A stretch of DNA of 64,000 nt. Source: Galeruca laticollis (taxonomy: Eukaryota > Arthropoda > Insecta > Coleoptera > Chrysomelidae). Shown one piece after another: positions 1-9,518 of this stretch (position 1 is its first letter; each line of letters begins with the position of its first letter). Below the pieces are notes generated by a model. It ran no database searches and had not been told where the DNA came from. It worked only from the letters and a program-made list of their open reading frames with translations. The stretch is from positions 210,196,655-210,260,654 of the forward strand of contig OY998175.1 of the NCBI GenBank assembly GCA_963921935.1. Direction: 5' to 3'. The position numbers and the translations under genes are program-made.

Positions 1-533
1 CAAGCCTTTTTCTATCTCTCCTTGTTATTCCAAGCATGCATCGTTCCATAGACCTCTGCGTTACCTGGAGTTTTCTAATGATATCAGTTTTCAGGGTCCA
101 GGTTTCACAGCCGTATGTTAATACTGGTAGTACGCACTGATCAAACGCTTTCTTTTTCAAACGGAGTGACATTCTAGACTTGAAGATGATAGAGTTCTGC
201 CCAAATGTTCTCCATGCTAATTTGATTCTTCTGTTTATTTCTGGAAGTAGAGAGCCTGATATGTGTATTAGTTGACCCAGGTATATGTATTCCTCTACTA
301 TTTCCAGGGCAGTGTCATTAATTGTTATTTCTTGTGCGTTTATCAGTTCGTTATACATTATCTTGGTCTTACTCAGATTTATTTTAAGGCCTACTTCGTT
401 GCTTGCTGCATTCAATTCATTTATTTGTTGTTGCATTTCGCCAGGGTTACTCGCTATCAGGATGATGTCATCAGCGAATCTTAGATGGTTCAAGTATTCT
501 CCATCTATATTCAGACCTGTGTTGTTCCATATA
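1..533 (-). pseudogene. RTE-type non-LTR reverse transcriptase, C-terminal part
   Basis: On the minus strand the translation is open from about 533 to the window edge and contains the polymerase motif RFADDIILIA near 470, then the thumb and C-terminal region (VEEYIYLGQ, INRRIKLAW, VLPVLTYGCETW, MERCMLGITRRD). These blocks are characteristic of RTE-clade retrotransposons often annotated in insects as endonuclease-reverse transcriptase. The enzyme would copy element RNA at a nicked genomic target. The upstream endonuclease and the fingers of the polymerase are missing, because a short TA run and a different element begin at 535. The other end lies outside the window. It is therefore a 5'-truncated or interrupted copy, although the visible part has no stop codon. 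Family assignment is by motif recognition. Confidence 0.8.
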
Positions 534-555
534 TATATATAACATCGATAAAACA

Positions 556-1824
556 ACTGTTTAGCGACCATCAAAAATTGTAGCAGTTAAGGGGACTAAA
601 CAGGTTGGAGCAATTACTTCTGGTGAACGGGGCACACTGGTTGCAGTTTGCACAGCCATTAATGCTGTAGGAAAGTCAGTGCCATCAATGTTCATTTTTC
701 CGCGAAAGAAATTTCAGTCCCATCTTATAAATAATGGTACGCCGGGGTGTATTGGAGAGGCTAACGGCTCAGTTTGGATGAATGAAGGATCGTTTATGGT
801 GTTTATGCAACATTTTGTGAGACATGTGAGGCCAACAAAAGAAAAAAAAAGTTTATTGCTATTATATTGTTATTAGATAATCATGATTTCTACTTGTACG
901 TACTTACTATAGAATTTAGTCGGGAAAATGATGTTGTATTATTTTATTATCGTTCCCACCTCCCACAAAATTCAGCCACTAGATCGGGGTGTCTATGGGC
1001 CCTTTAAACTCTACGTAAATATTACAATGGACAATTGGAAGAGGACTCACCCGGGTCAAACAATGAGTATTCATGACATTCCGGGAATAGTAGGTGAGGC
1101 GTTTCCCAGGGCAACTACACCGGCACACATTATGGCAGGTTTTAAAGTGTCTGGGATTTGGCCCTTTAACAGGGATGTCTTTAAAGTCGAGGAATTTGCA
1201 CCATCATCTGTGACAGATAGACCATTGAATGAACTGGAACCAAGTCTCCAAGAGAATAATAACGTTATCCCAGGTCCCAGCACCAGACCAGATATGCCTT
1301 TTGATAATAATATCCCAGGTCCTATCACCAGACCAAATGTGTCTTTAAATAAAGATGAACATGTCTTTCCAAGCTCTGGAACATATACGACCTCTTCCAA
1401 AGGCCCCCAGTGTTTTAAAGAAACCTACAAAAAGAAGAAAAAAACATTCTGCAATTCTCACTGACACACCCGAAAAGTTGTTACTAGAGCAAGAGCAGCG
1501 TATAAGGAAGGAAAAAACGAAAACGGTAAAAAGAAAATGCAAGATGAATGACGAAGGACAAAGCGATCTGCAAAACGGAAAGAATAAAACTAAAAAACTA
1601 TGTATAAAGAAAAAAGAAAAATAAATAAGCAAAAAAGGTTGATGAAACCTCATCCGATGACGAAAGTGTGGATACGTTATGCGTATATTGCCTTAAGCCT
1701 TACAACGAAGCCCTTCAGCACACGTGGATACAATGTAATAAGTGGTCACATGAGAAATGTGTTCACAAGTGGCGTCTTGATTTTTTTTACTGCTTAAATT
1801 GCGATGATGATGATAGCGAATAAT
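556..1824 (+). pseudogene. pogo/Tigger-type DDE transposase relic with C-terminal zinc finger
   Basis: Three shifted reading frames together show the catalytic half of a pogo-family transposase (DDE_1 superfamily). A first block runs 556-876 with MFIFPRKKF. An LLDNHD-like segment around 860-895 is broken by a frameshift. The block 950-1460 carries SHKIQPLDRGVYGPFK and FKVSGIWPFNRDVF. A basic linker follows, and at 1672-1824 a cysteine-rich tail in another frame reads CVYCLKPY, WIQCNKWSHEKC and FYCLNC, like the PHD-like C-terminal finger of many insect pogo transposases. The N-terminal DNA-binding part and the first catalytic Asp are absent. The sequence GGGGAGAGTGAGTAC on the minus strand at about 2549-2563 may be the element's 3' terminal repeat. 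There are at least three frame breaks, so it is not functional. Confidence 0.78.
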
Positions 1825-2125
1825 TTCTTGTATACAAAAATCACTTTTTATGTTATTACAGGATTACACATTATGTTCTTTGTGAGAGTTTAGTATTTTA
1901 GTTTTTGGTTTGCAAAATCCACGATTATGTGGCTATGTTAAGATTATTCTTATTTTTGTAACTTACCTCTTTTATAAAATAATTCGTTTTTATTTTTACA
2001 AAGTTATTTATTTTATTAGACACTGTTGTTGGATTGCATCCTAATTAAACATTAATGTTTGCCACAGTTTATATGTGCTTTAATTACATTTAAAAATCAA
2101 AATATGGAGTGTACACACTATTGTT

Positions 2126-2280
2126 TTAACAAGGATAAATGAATTTGTAAAGTACTGACAGGAGTTTGTAGTGTATGTAATATATTTTAGAGCCCTGAGG
2201 ATGACATAAGTCGAAAGCGCTTGGCTGGATTTAATAAAAAAGATTACACACAACTTTACAAATTCATTTATCCTTGTTAA
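2126..2280. mobile_element. Small TTAA-flanked inverted-repeat element (MITE)
   Basis: A 147-bp unit (2130-2276) has perfect 24-bp terminal inverted repeats beginning CAAGGATAAATGAATTTG and is flanked on both sides by TTAA (2126-2129 and 2277-2280). TTAA duplication is typical of piggyBac-type integration, but the terminal bases are not the usual CCC/CAC of piggyBac, so the mobilising family is uncertain. The interior (about 2196-2224) resembles a degenerate hammerhead ribozyme core. It lies in the non-coding 3' part of the pogo relic. Confidence 0.65.
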
Positions 2281-2561
2281 TTACATTTGCCTTTCATAAA
2301 ACTTTCATAATTTAAATATATTACATTTGTACCCCTTCCATGTTACAACTGTCCCACTCATGGGTACAATTGCAACAGACGCCATCAACCAAATGTCCCT
2401 TGAGAAACTATACGAGCTAATATATCTCAATTTTCTCATTTTTATTTTGAATCTAAATGTATAACCTATCTAAAATTGTAATACTTTGTAATTTTTCGCT
2501 TTAAACATTTTTGAAAAAAAATCGTTTCTAAAAATTGTTACAATTGTACTCACTCTCCCCT
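2281..2561. other. Non-coding 3' flank of the pogo relic
   Basis: AT-rich sequence with no open frame. It contains two stretches resembling acACAACTGTcccac and TTGTACtcactctcccc, which look like subterminal and terminal sequence of pogo/Tigger elements. Otherwise I see nothing. Confidence 0.4.
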
Positions 2562-3163
2562 ACATTTTCCTTCTCTGAAACCAAATTGATTGTCGTGTAA
2601 GAGTTTAAATTTTTTAGTATAATTTCTTATGCGGTGACTTAATAATTTCTCGAATATTTTGGCCAGATTTGTGATTACATAGATAGGTCTGTAATTGGAA
2701 AAGATCTTATGATCTCCATTCTTATATACAGGATTTATGACAGTTATTTTAAAAACCATTTGTTGAATAAGTTAGCAATATTAAGTTAATTTTCGAGTAT
2801 TTTATTTTCGCTAGTAATTATTTGTTCAGGAGTTCAGCTTTTTTTTTTATTTGTTAAAGAATTTATTATGTTCCACATTTCTTTATTTGTATTGACTTTT
2901 TGCAGTTTATTTTTATAATAATCTCGTTTAGATCCTTTCAATAATGTATCCAAATAATTTCTGTAATTTCGGTACTGAACGTTTAAATTGTTTTCATTTG
3001 AATATCTTCTGCATTGCCTATACAAAAAATATCTATGCTTTATAGAAGTTATTAATCCATTTGTAATCCATTCCTTTCTCTTAATTTTTGATTTAGGAAT
3101 TTTTATTATCTTTGTACTATGTTCAACCTTTTCCACAATTACACCAGTTATGTAGCTAGCCAT
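2562..3163 (-). pseudogene. Non-LTR retrotransposon ORF2 fragment (linker and RT fingers)
   Basis: Read on the minus strand, 3163-2834 encodes the linker between endonuclease and polymerase (WITNGLITSIKHRYFLYRQC, then LLKGSKRDYYKNKL and MWNIINSLTNKK). The block 2759-2562 encodes the start of the reverse transcriptase (INPVYKNGDHKIFSNYRPI, KIFEKLL, NQFGFREG). This order and these motifs fit Jockey/CR1-like ORF2. Palm motifs, including the catalytic FADD box, are missing because the copy stops at 2562. About 75 bp between the blocks is out of frame. It is an internal fragment with no functional potential. Confidence 0.75.
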
Positions 3164-3260
3164 TAACTCTCACACACACATCAGTCAATTTCAATTTTAA
3201 ATTAAAATATAAAAATTACTGAATACAATTAAACACTAAAAAATTTACACAATATAAAAT

Positions 3261-3677
3261 TTATTTTGAGCTAGAGCCTGTTCTGCCTTTATTTCCCCGC
3301 AGATGTGTGGCGTTGGGTTTATCAGTTTTCAGTTGTAAGAGTTTCTTCTCGTTAGGTTTTGTTATAGATGTTATCTGTGTTAGCTGTGCTGATTTTTTGA
3401 CTGGATCTGGTGATGCACTAGTACTTTTATAAATTTTGGTATCAGTCTCAATCAAGTTTTCAATTCTGTAAAAAGTGTTATCAACGTAAAGAATTTTACC
3501 TTTGATGTAGCACTCTCTATTGTCCTCTTTTGCAAGTTTCAAGCGTTTCCTCAGGTTTTGATTCTCTTCTCTTTGTTGTTTGCTTTTGGTCGTTTGCAAT
3601 TGATATGTCTTTTCCTTACAATTTAAAACAGTTTTTAGGTACCTCTTTCTTTTTCCAAATGGTTGAAAATTCATCAA
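3261..3677 (-). pseudogene. Lysine-rich coiled-coil ORF, probably ORF1-like part of the same relic
   Basis: An open frame of 138 codons, rich in Lys, Gln and Asn. Residues about 20-55 have a heptad-like pattern (LQTTKSKQQREENQNLRKRLK) that could form a coiled coil, followed by a short beta-like stretch (GKILYVDNTFYRIENL) and a low-complexity tail. I recognise no enzyme domain. It lies just upstream, in the same orientation, of the non-LTR ORF2 fragment at 2562-3163, so an ORF1-type RNA-binding product or a 5' piece of the same element is the likeliest reading. The first in-frame Met at 3677 may not be the true start. Confidence 0.35.
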
Positions 3678-3699
3678 TTCATCATTTAAAAAATCAAGG

Positions 3700-4500
3700 A
3701 GTAATTTCGCATTTCTTTCTTTTTATCCAGTTGTCCCAATATTGTTTTAAAAGTAATTATACCAGTAAAAAACTCTTGGTTTCCACTTACCCTCCTATTC
3801 ACTGGGTAAGAGAAACCTACTTATCCGACTTCCAATTTTTTTTTGTTCAAGAACATAATTTTTTCATTAATATTTTTTTCCTAAAAACCTTCACATAATA
3901 AGGTTTACTATAGCACATGTTATATTATTTATGCTTCAAACAGATTACTCTAGTTTTTTTGAGCCTTTACATTTAAATTATGTAATTTTTGGGTTCTATT
4001 TACCTAGGTGTACCTTATCTGAATTACTTCGATATTAGAATGAAATGAATATTATTATGTAATAGATAATTTAAAATAAGATTTAAAACAGTTAATAAAA
4101 ACATTTTTATCTAAATTCTAGGAGAATGAAACATCATCTTAAATGAATAATTCGCTTTGTGCGATTGTTTTAATTTTTAAATAGATAATTTATACTTGAT
4201 ATGATATACAAATCAAGTGGTATCTTTATCCAACACTTATAATTAATTTCATCATGAATCACGCAATAATTCAAATTCGGGTAAACCCACAAAAAGATAT
4301 TCATTTACGAAATTTACAGAAACGCTTTATATACATAGATATCAATTGAAACTGAGACCAATTTTTATTTTAGCAAATTTCTAATCCGTTGTTTATGAAT
4401 TAATATTAATTAGACCACAAAGTGCATAAATATCAATAGTGTAAGACATAGATGTATAATATTTAATTATTACATGTGATACCATCGCAATTAAATATGA
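3700..4500. other. AT-rich non-coding stretch
   Basis: No protein similarity, structured RNA or long repeat is recognisable. It could be intron or intergenic DNA next to the exon at 4514-4720. Confidence 0.4.
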
Positions 4501-4513
4501 AATTCTAACTTAC

Positions 4514-4720
4514 CGTGGTGTCTTGGAGGAGCCATACAAACAGATATTCTTCAGTAAACGAGTCTCGTAGGACTGTTTGTAAATAGTTCAAACTGACTAT
4601 ACCTTCATGTTCTCGTAATAGCTTTATTGTTTTATCAATGCCTTTAATTCTGGCAGCAGATTGTTCAATAATTTCTCTTTCTTGAGCGACCATTTTTCTA
4701 AGGGTTTGATCTTGAAGTTT
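4514..4720 (-). CDS. Candidate host gene exon, protein unidentified
   Basis: On the minus strand a 207-bp stretch is open and framed by good splice signals. The acceptor TTTTTAATAG lies directly before 4720 and the donor GTAAGT directly after 4514. Both junctions are in phase 0, so the exon encodes exactly 69 residues and could be skipped without a frameshift. The product is charged and helical: KLQDQTLRKMVAQEREIIEQ at the start, IKGIDKTIKLLREHEG in the middle and an aromatic end FTEEYLFVWLLQDTT. A coiled-coil segment is likely over the first 40 residues. I do not recognise the family. No neighbouring exon is visible within several kilobases, as expected in a genome with long introns full of transposons. 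The splice-site framing and lack of stops make it one of the few plausible host coding exons here. Confidence 0.45.
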
Positions 4721-5055
4721 CTATTAAAAATCATATTTTAGAAAATATTTGCCGAGTGACGCAAGTACACCCCCACAAAAACCACCACACCGAAAAAGCC
4801 CAATACAAACTTCCTATGGTATGTAAATGTAATACGGTGAAAAGTCACTCTATACATAGAGCAATTTTTTTTTCATATAAAATTTCAATTTTCAAAGGGC
4901 CGAAAATATAGGAGGATGACAACTAAGACCAGTAGAGTTTAGCGATTTGTCGTGAAATATTACTCTGTTTTAGTAGCCCTTACACTTTTTGCGTGAATTA
5001 CCCATGAATCTCTTTGTTGTTGATAACATATCACGCGATATTCCTACATCTTCTT

Positions 5056-5100
5056 TATATATATATATATATGTATATTTATGTATATATATATATTATA

Positions 5101-5139
<39 letters not shown>

Positions 5140-5222
5140 AACTAATATATTTGTTTCATTCCACAACCTTTGAACCCAAGAAGATATAATTCTAAATATA
5201 TATATATATATATATATATATT
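5056..5222. repeat. TA microsatellite, interrupted
   Basis: Runs of alternating T and A at about 5056-5135 and 5196-5222, separated by unique sequence. The surrounding bases 4730-5311 otherwise show no gene. Confidence 0.85.
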
Positions 5223-5311
5223 CTTTTTATTAAATCTTTAACCGTGCGTGCGTCATTAATATCTGATAACATAACCGAGATAATTATTAAGTGGCATCTG
5301 TCTATTAATAG

Positions 5312-5752
5312 TGTAATGCTTTTCTTATTTATTTAAAACAGTTTATCCTGACGGGTGGGATAAATTCATACACACGGTAAGTTCACTTACTTAATTTATT
5401 TATTCACAAATTTATATTACATACACAGTATATGTAATTTATATAAACAGTTGATTACTATTTACTTGTTCCGTTGTATATTTCACGAGATCACTTTATA
5501 AACTGACCCTACGGCAAGTAGGTAGTCTCTTTATATACTAGTCGGCCTTCTGGAATATTCTTTTTTCGGGATGTTTCTCGAATGCCGGCTCAATCCTTAG
5601 AAGATCTTCGGAGAACATATCCATAAAAAATGGTATCAAAAAATCTCAATAGATCTTTCCATAATTAGGCGCGCTCGCCATTTTTTTAACACCGTTAACA
5701 TAAGGTTACAGGACCGTACTTAGTATCTACTTCGGTGTGCGAGATCGTAACA
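5312..5752 (-). repeat. 3' LTR of gypsy copy 1
   Basis: Matches 9519-9982 and 15884-16322 over most of its length, including the blocks around CCGTAGGGTCAG and GGCCGACTAG in element orientation. It begins TGTTACG and ends CATTACA in that orientation. The purine tract AAGGAGGGGGTAA sits directly upstream of it and would act as the polypurine primer for plus-strand synthesis. Confidence 0.9.
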
Positions 5753-6534
5753 TTACCCCCTCCTTAAATGGAAGTTCCTCCTGGAACTTTTGTGTAGCCG
5801 AGACAGGATGTTTGAATCGGAAACTGGCCCCATTTCTACACTTTCCGATCTTATGGAAATAACAGAGCACCGTCTTCATCGGATACTGATAACGGGGGTT
5901 GTAGCTGTAAATTAATATCTGGACACCGGTATCTTGGAAAATCACCTCAACCATGTTCCTGATAACTCGCCAATCCAACTGGTTACTCGCTATCTTAGGC
6001 ATAGCCAGTTTCTTCACGCTGGATTCTAACACATGGTCTCGGAGGTTTCGAAGTGTTTCCCACACATCGCGGTAGGTAGATCGATCTTGAAATGCATGTT
6101 TAGTTACCACGTAGAAAACGTACCGCGAATTGTGCTTCAGCCTCAGTGTTTTTACAGGGGCTGGAATCTGGTCTTTAAGTTTTTCTCATTGCCCGAACTT
6201 CTTTCGAAAGACGGTTGCCAACCCTCGTGCGTTCTTGATACGAGCGAGGATGTTGTATGCCTGTGAATAATCTTCCGGGAGAGTGAACAAATCTTGTCGT
6301 TGTTCTGAAGTGACTCCATATCTAGCTTTTCCGGTACGCGCCCATAAATTTATCGAAGGTAGGGTCAAACACATCTCGAATATGGTTCACTCCTTTCTCT
6401 AGGTCATGGTTTCTTTCAAATGGCTCTAGTTGATTTTGGTGAACTACTTTTGGTTTTCCGTTGGGGATCTTGCGTATGTGATATATCACATAATTGATCC
6501 TTCCCAAGGTTTTTGTAATTTTGGAGAAAATCAT
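5727..6534 (-). pseudogene. Macro-like domain plus CCCH-like zinc finger, 3' end of gypsy pol
   Basis: Downstream of the integrase C-terminus, the segment 6296-5901 reads like the macro domain of the OARD1/TARG1 type. It opens DLFTLPEDYSQAYNIL, continues GLATVFRKKFG and YVFYVVTK, then STYRDVWETLRNLRDH, LAMPKI and VEVIFQDTGVQILIYSY, in family order. In OARD1-type enzymes this fold removes ADP-ribose from proteins. The lysine equivalent to the catalytic Lys of TARG1 (in VVTK) is present. The loop that carries the catalytic Asp (GCGLDR in the family) is shortened to ASNQ, so catalysis is doubtful and binding more likely. At 5864-5808 follows C-X7-C-X5-F-X3-H, a CCCH-type finger with Phe in place of the third Cys. 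There is one in-frame stop after KKFGQ. The last codons run into the LTR. This is recognition by eye, not a search. Confidence 0.6.
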
Positions 6535-6635
6535 TTTCTCCTAGTCGGGTTGTGTAACCTTACTTTGTCCCCTTCTTTCAAACCGCCTACTGTGGCCTGC
6601 GTGTCGTACCTGTTCAATCTCTAGACCATTCCATC

Positions 6636-7430
6636 TTATTGTGGATGTAATGCTGTTGTCCTGGTCTTCTTCATTCCCAGCTTGTCGCAAATCTCCTGGA
6701 ATGAATAGCTTTCAAAATTTCTTCCCTGGTCGCTGTGGACTTCCAAGGGCACTCCATATCGGCTAATAAATTCTTTCACCAATACATCCGCGACAGTTGT
6801 GGTCTCTTGATTCGGGATCGCGTAAATTTCCACCCACTTTGTGAACTAATCCATTATAACCAAGATGTATTTAGCACCATTTTCTGTCGTCGGTAATGGT
6901 CCAGCGATGTCTAAAGCAATAATTTCGGATGGGCTTTCATGGGTGCCATTCTCTTGCGATGTGGTCCATTACTCGTAGCACAAGTCGTACATTTCTTACA
7001 CCAGTCCTTCACATCGTCGGAACTGTTTATCCAATAAAACCTTTCACCGACTCGCTGAAGGGTTTTCTTCACTCCCAGATGACCTCCCAATGGACTGTCG
7101 TGTAACTTCTTCAGTACCTCAGCTACTCTCGCTCTCGGGATAACTAGCTGTCTCTTCATCTGGGAACCATCATCGTTTTCAAGAACTCTTCTCAACAGCC
7201 CTTCTTCCAGGACAAGGGAGTTCCACTGAGCCCGATATGCCTTGAGTGTCTGTGAAAATCTTGACACTTCTTGCCATGTAGGTCGCCGATTTTCTTCTTT
7301 CCATTGCCGGATCATCTTCAGGTGGAGATTATTCTCCTGGTCTTCTCTGATCCTGGTGGGTGACAATTCCTCGTTGACTACAGTAGTTCTTGAAACTGCA
7401 ACTTCCTTAGATTTCGACTTGTTGCATTGA
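6636..7430 (-). pseudogene. Gypsy integrase, zinc-binding and partial catalytic core
   Basis: The stretch 7366-6911 encodes the region before and through the HHCC zinc-binding domain of a Ty3/gypsy integrase (LVIPRARVAEVLKKLHDSP, GGHLGVKKTL, then CKKCTTC). A frameshift follows. The catalytic core appears in 6833-6636 with FTKWVEIYAIP just before it and VPLEVHSDQGRNFES, whose Asp is the second catalytic residue. The region containing the catalytic Glu is lost. The frame reaches ALHPQ and then jumps at about 6612 to sequence that in copy 2 lies roughly 350 bp further downstream (RYDT..). The enzyme would insert element cDNA into chromosomes; this copy cannot. Confidence 0.85.
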
Positions 7431-7436
7431 AAATTT

Positions 7437-7855
7437 TTTGCTCTAGTAAAAATCCAATGAAATCAGTTAATTTGAGGTCATGATTGAACACAACCAATCA
7501 GAACAACATTATACTGAAAACAGATTCCATGGGCTGTTTTCACTCTATCGCGTTGCTATGGATGCAATTTGATTATTTATTTCGATTTTGACGTTTCAAA
7601 CATTTAATATTTCAAAATTTCACGATTTGGTCATAATACTGACGAGGATATTGATGAAATTATAGAAGCTCTGTACTTCTTTTCTATAATTAGCAAAAAA
7701 AATTCTATCCTAATAACCCTCGAACATTGATAAATGCTCAAAAATTTTATAACAACTTTCTGAAGCTTGTTGCTTATAGGCAACAGACCTCCGCCTGCGG
7801 CGTCGGTCTGTTTCCAAGCAACAAGCTTTCGAACAATTGTCAATGTCCTTGGGTT
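7437..7855. mobile_element. 0.4-kb insertion in gypsy copy 1, ending in a palindromic MITE
   Basis: Copy 2 runs continuously from RNase H into the integrase linker here, so this segment is foreign. Its right part (about 7709-7851) is a near-complete palindrome with ends TAATAACCC..ACATTGA and a GC-rich centre where GAAGCTTGTTGCTT pairs with AAGCAACAAGCTTTC. The left 270 bp is AT-rich with no recognised domain. I could not resolve its target duplication. Confidence 0.6.
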
Positions 7856-7972
7856 ATTACTACTGAGAATAGTCTACAGGGTATGACCGTCTAGACAGAG
7901 AGTCGGCTTCTCGGTGATTCAGATCAGCTCGATGTTCATCCCTGTCTCATTTCCCCTGTGACTGGAGTTCTT

Positions 7973-8312
7973 GGGCTACAGGAGTCTTGGGACGCTTAGA
8001 CGGACTGTGTACGTGCTCTAGCTCGCCACACTTCCGGCATTTGATACTCTTCGGCTTCTTGTCTGCTATACCTTTCAACAAGTTGACGATCTGGTCAAGT
8101 CTTCATAGCCATCTTCTTCCCGCATGGTCTTACCTTTGTTGTACCGCAAATTCTTCGTGGCTGTTTTGCCTTTAAGAGGTTCTTGGTTTGCAGGAGTCGT
8201 AGGACGCTTACACGAACTGCTTGCATGCTCTATCTCGCCACAATTACAGCACCTGATCTTCTTCGGCTTCTTGTCTACCATACCTTTCAACAAGTTGACG
8301 ATCTGGTCAAGT
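7973..8312 (-). repeat. 212-bp tandem duplication covering the gag zinc knuckle
   Basis: The segments 8191-8312 and 7978-8100 are near copies about 212 bp apart. Both encode LDQIVNLLKG, then DKKPK and a zinc-knuckle-like box. In the first (upstream in gag) the box is C-X2-C-X4-H-X4-C. In the second the final Cys is replaced (HVHSPS). The second copy ends in a stop just before the large internal deletion. Confidence 0.8.
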
Positions 8313-9475
8313 CTGTCATCGGCACCTTCCTCTCGGATGGTCCTAACTTTGTTATAACCCGAAGCCTTCGTTGCTGCTTCATATTCAAGTGCAGCTGTCA
8401 ATGCCTCAACTAATGTTTTGGGATGGGCTAAACGATGCGTCCTCTGCATATCGGGGTCACGTAAGTCATCAATAAAGGCCTGTATGCCCAAACAATCCAT
8501 CATGTTCTCTGGTGCTGATGGATAAGCAAATCGAACTAGTCTAGCAATATCCACTTCGTATTCTTGAAGGGTTTCATCACGTTTCTGCCTTCGGTATTTC
8601 AGCTGGGATTGGTACAAATTTTCTAAATGTTCGTGACCCTATCGCATGTCCAACCTCTTCTTCAGCTTCTCGATGTCATCCCTTTCTTCCAGAGGTATCG
8701 TCTGAAGTTGTCTAAGGCATCTACCCAAAGCGCGATAGTTAAGTTCACTGCTTTCTCCTTATCGGACCAATTATTCACTCTACCGGCTGCTTCAAACTAT
8801 TTCACATAATTGGTCCACGACGTCTTTCCATCGAACGTTGGAGAATTGACTCGTGCAAAACTACCAATGTCTTCTAACTTAGGGAGTGTTTCTGGCATGC
8901 AAGGTTTTGTTTGCTTGGTCTTCTTTTCTTCTGCTGGCGTGTCTTGTGTTCTTAAATCTGCCATATTTCTCTCTAAATCTTTGATTTTCTCGTCTATCGT
9001 TGTTATCTTCTCGCCCATCGTTGCCATCCTATTCTCGATATCTAATTTTAGGGACGAAATTTTATTTTCGACGTCAGCAGAGATATCATTTTTCAATGAT
9101 AAGATGTCGGCAGAAATATTATTCTTCGTGATTAAAATCTTCTCGTCCATATTAGCAGGAATATCGTTCTTCGTGGTTAAAATCTTCTCGTCCATATTAG
9201 CAGAAATATCGTTCTTCATAGTAGAAATATCGTTCTTTATAGCAGAAAAATCGACCTTCATGGTTGAAATATTTAAGTCCATTTTAGCAGAAATTTACGA
9301 GATTCAGATGGAAACCTCGTCTTTGAATAACAGTTTCTGCATCAAAGCCGTAACTTTCAAGTGCTACTTTGAGTCTGTCTACTAATTCACTTTTCTTACC
9401 GGACGTTTTCAACTTGCAATTTTCCAATTCTGCTTGCAGTTCCGTCACTTTCAGGTCACTTAGTCTCTTGGTCAT
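8075..9475 (-). pseudogene. Gypsy gag with N-terminal SAP domain, coiled coil and zinc knuckle
   Basis: In gag order, 9475-9284 encodes an N-terminal SAP motif (LSDLKVTELQAELENC, then SGKKSELVDRLK), a helix-extended-helix DNA-binding motif usually found in nuclear proteins. 9282-8797 encodes repeated heptads built on KNDISA, DEKI and KNDI, a predicted long coiled coil, ending in the gag motif FDGKTSWTNYV. 8617-8075 encodes the capsid C-terminal region (ETLQEYEVDIARLVRFAYP, QAFIDDLRD, ALEYEAATKASG) and a CX2CX4HX4C knuckle (CCNCGEIEHASSSC) that would bind genomic RNA. The first ATG follows the primer-binding site by about 25 bp, the expected place for gag. Frame breaks occur near 9283 and 8700. 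The SAP domain suggests tethering of particles or the preintegration complex to host DNA; this is inference. Confidence 0.85.
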
Positions 9476-9500
9476 TGTTGCGTAGCTTTTTTTTATATTA

Positions 9501-9518
9501 TCCCATTTCTGACACCAA
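9501..9518 (-). promoter_or_regulatory. Primer-binding site of gypsy copy 1
   Basis: Directly after the 5' LTR, in element orientation, comes TTGGTGTCAGAAATGGGA. A TGG start directly next to the LTR end is the hallmark of a tRNA primer-binding site. The sequence is complementary to a leucine-tRNA-like 3' end, although I could not check it against this genome's tRNAs. Confidence 0.75.

Noticed and set aside
2196..2224. Functional hammerhead ribozyme call
   Set aside because: The stem II junction base does not pair properly and no cleavage-site strand or stem I/III partner is visible, so it is reported only as a degenerate resemblance.
5727..6374. Region after integrase as an env gene
   Set aside because: No signal peptide, transmembrane segment or glycosylation-rich ectodomain; the blocks follow a macro-domain order instead.
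8810..9385. 191-codon plus-strand frame with membrane-like composition
   Set aside because: It is the antisense of the gag coiled-coil region; its hydrophobicity comes from the complement of Lys/Glu-rich codons.
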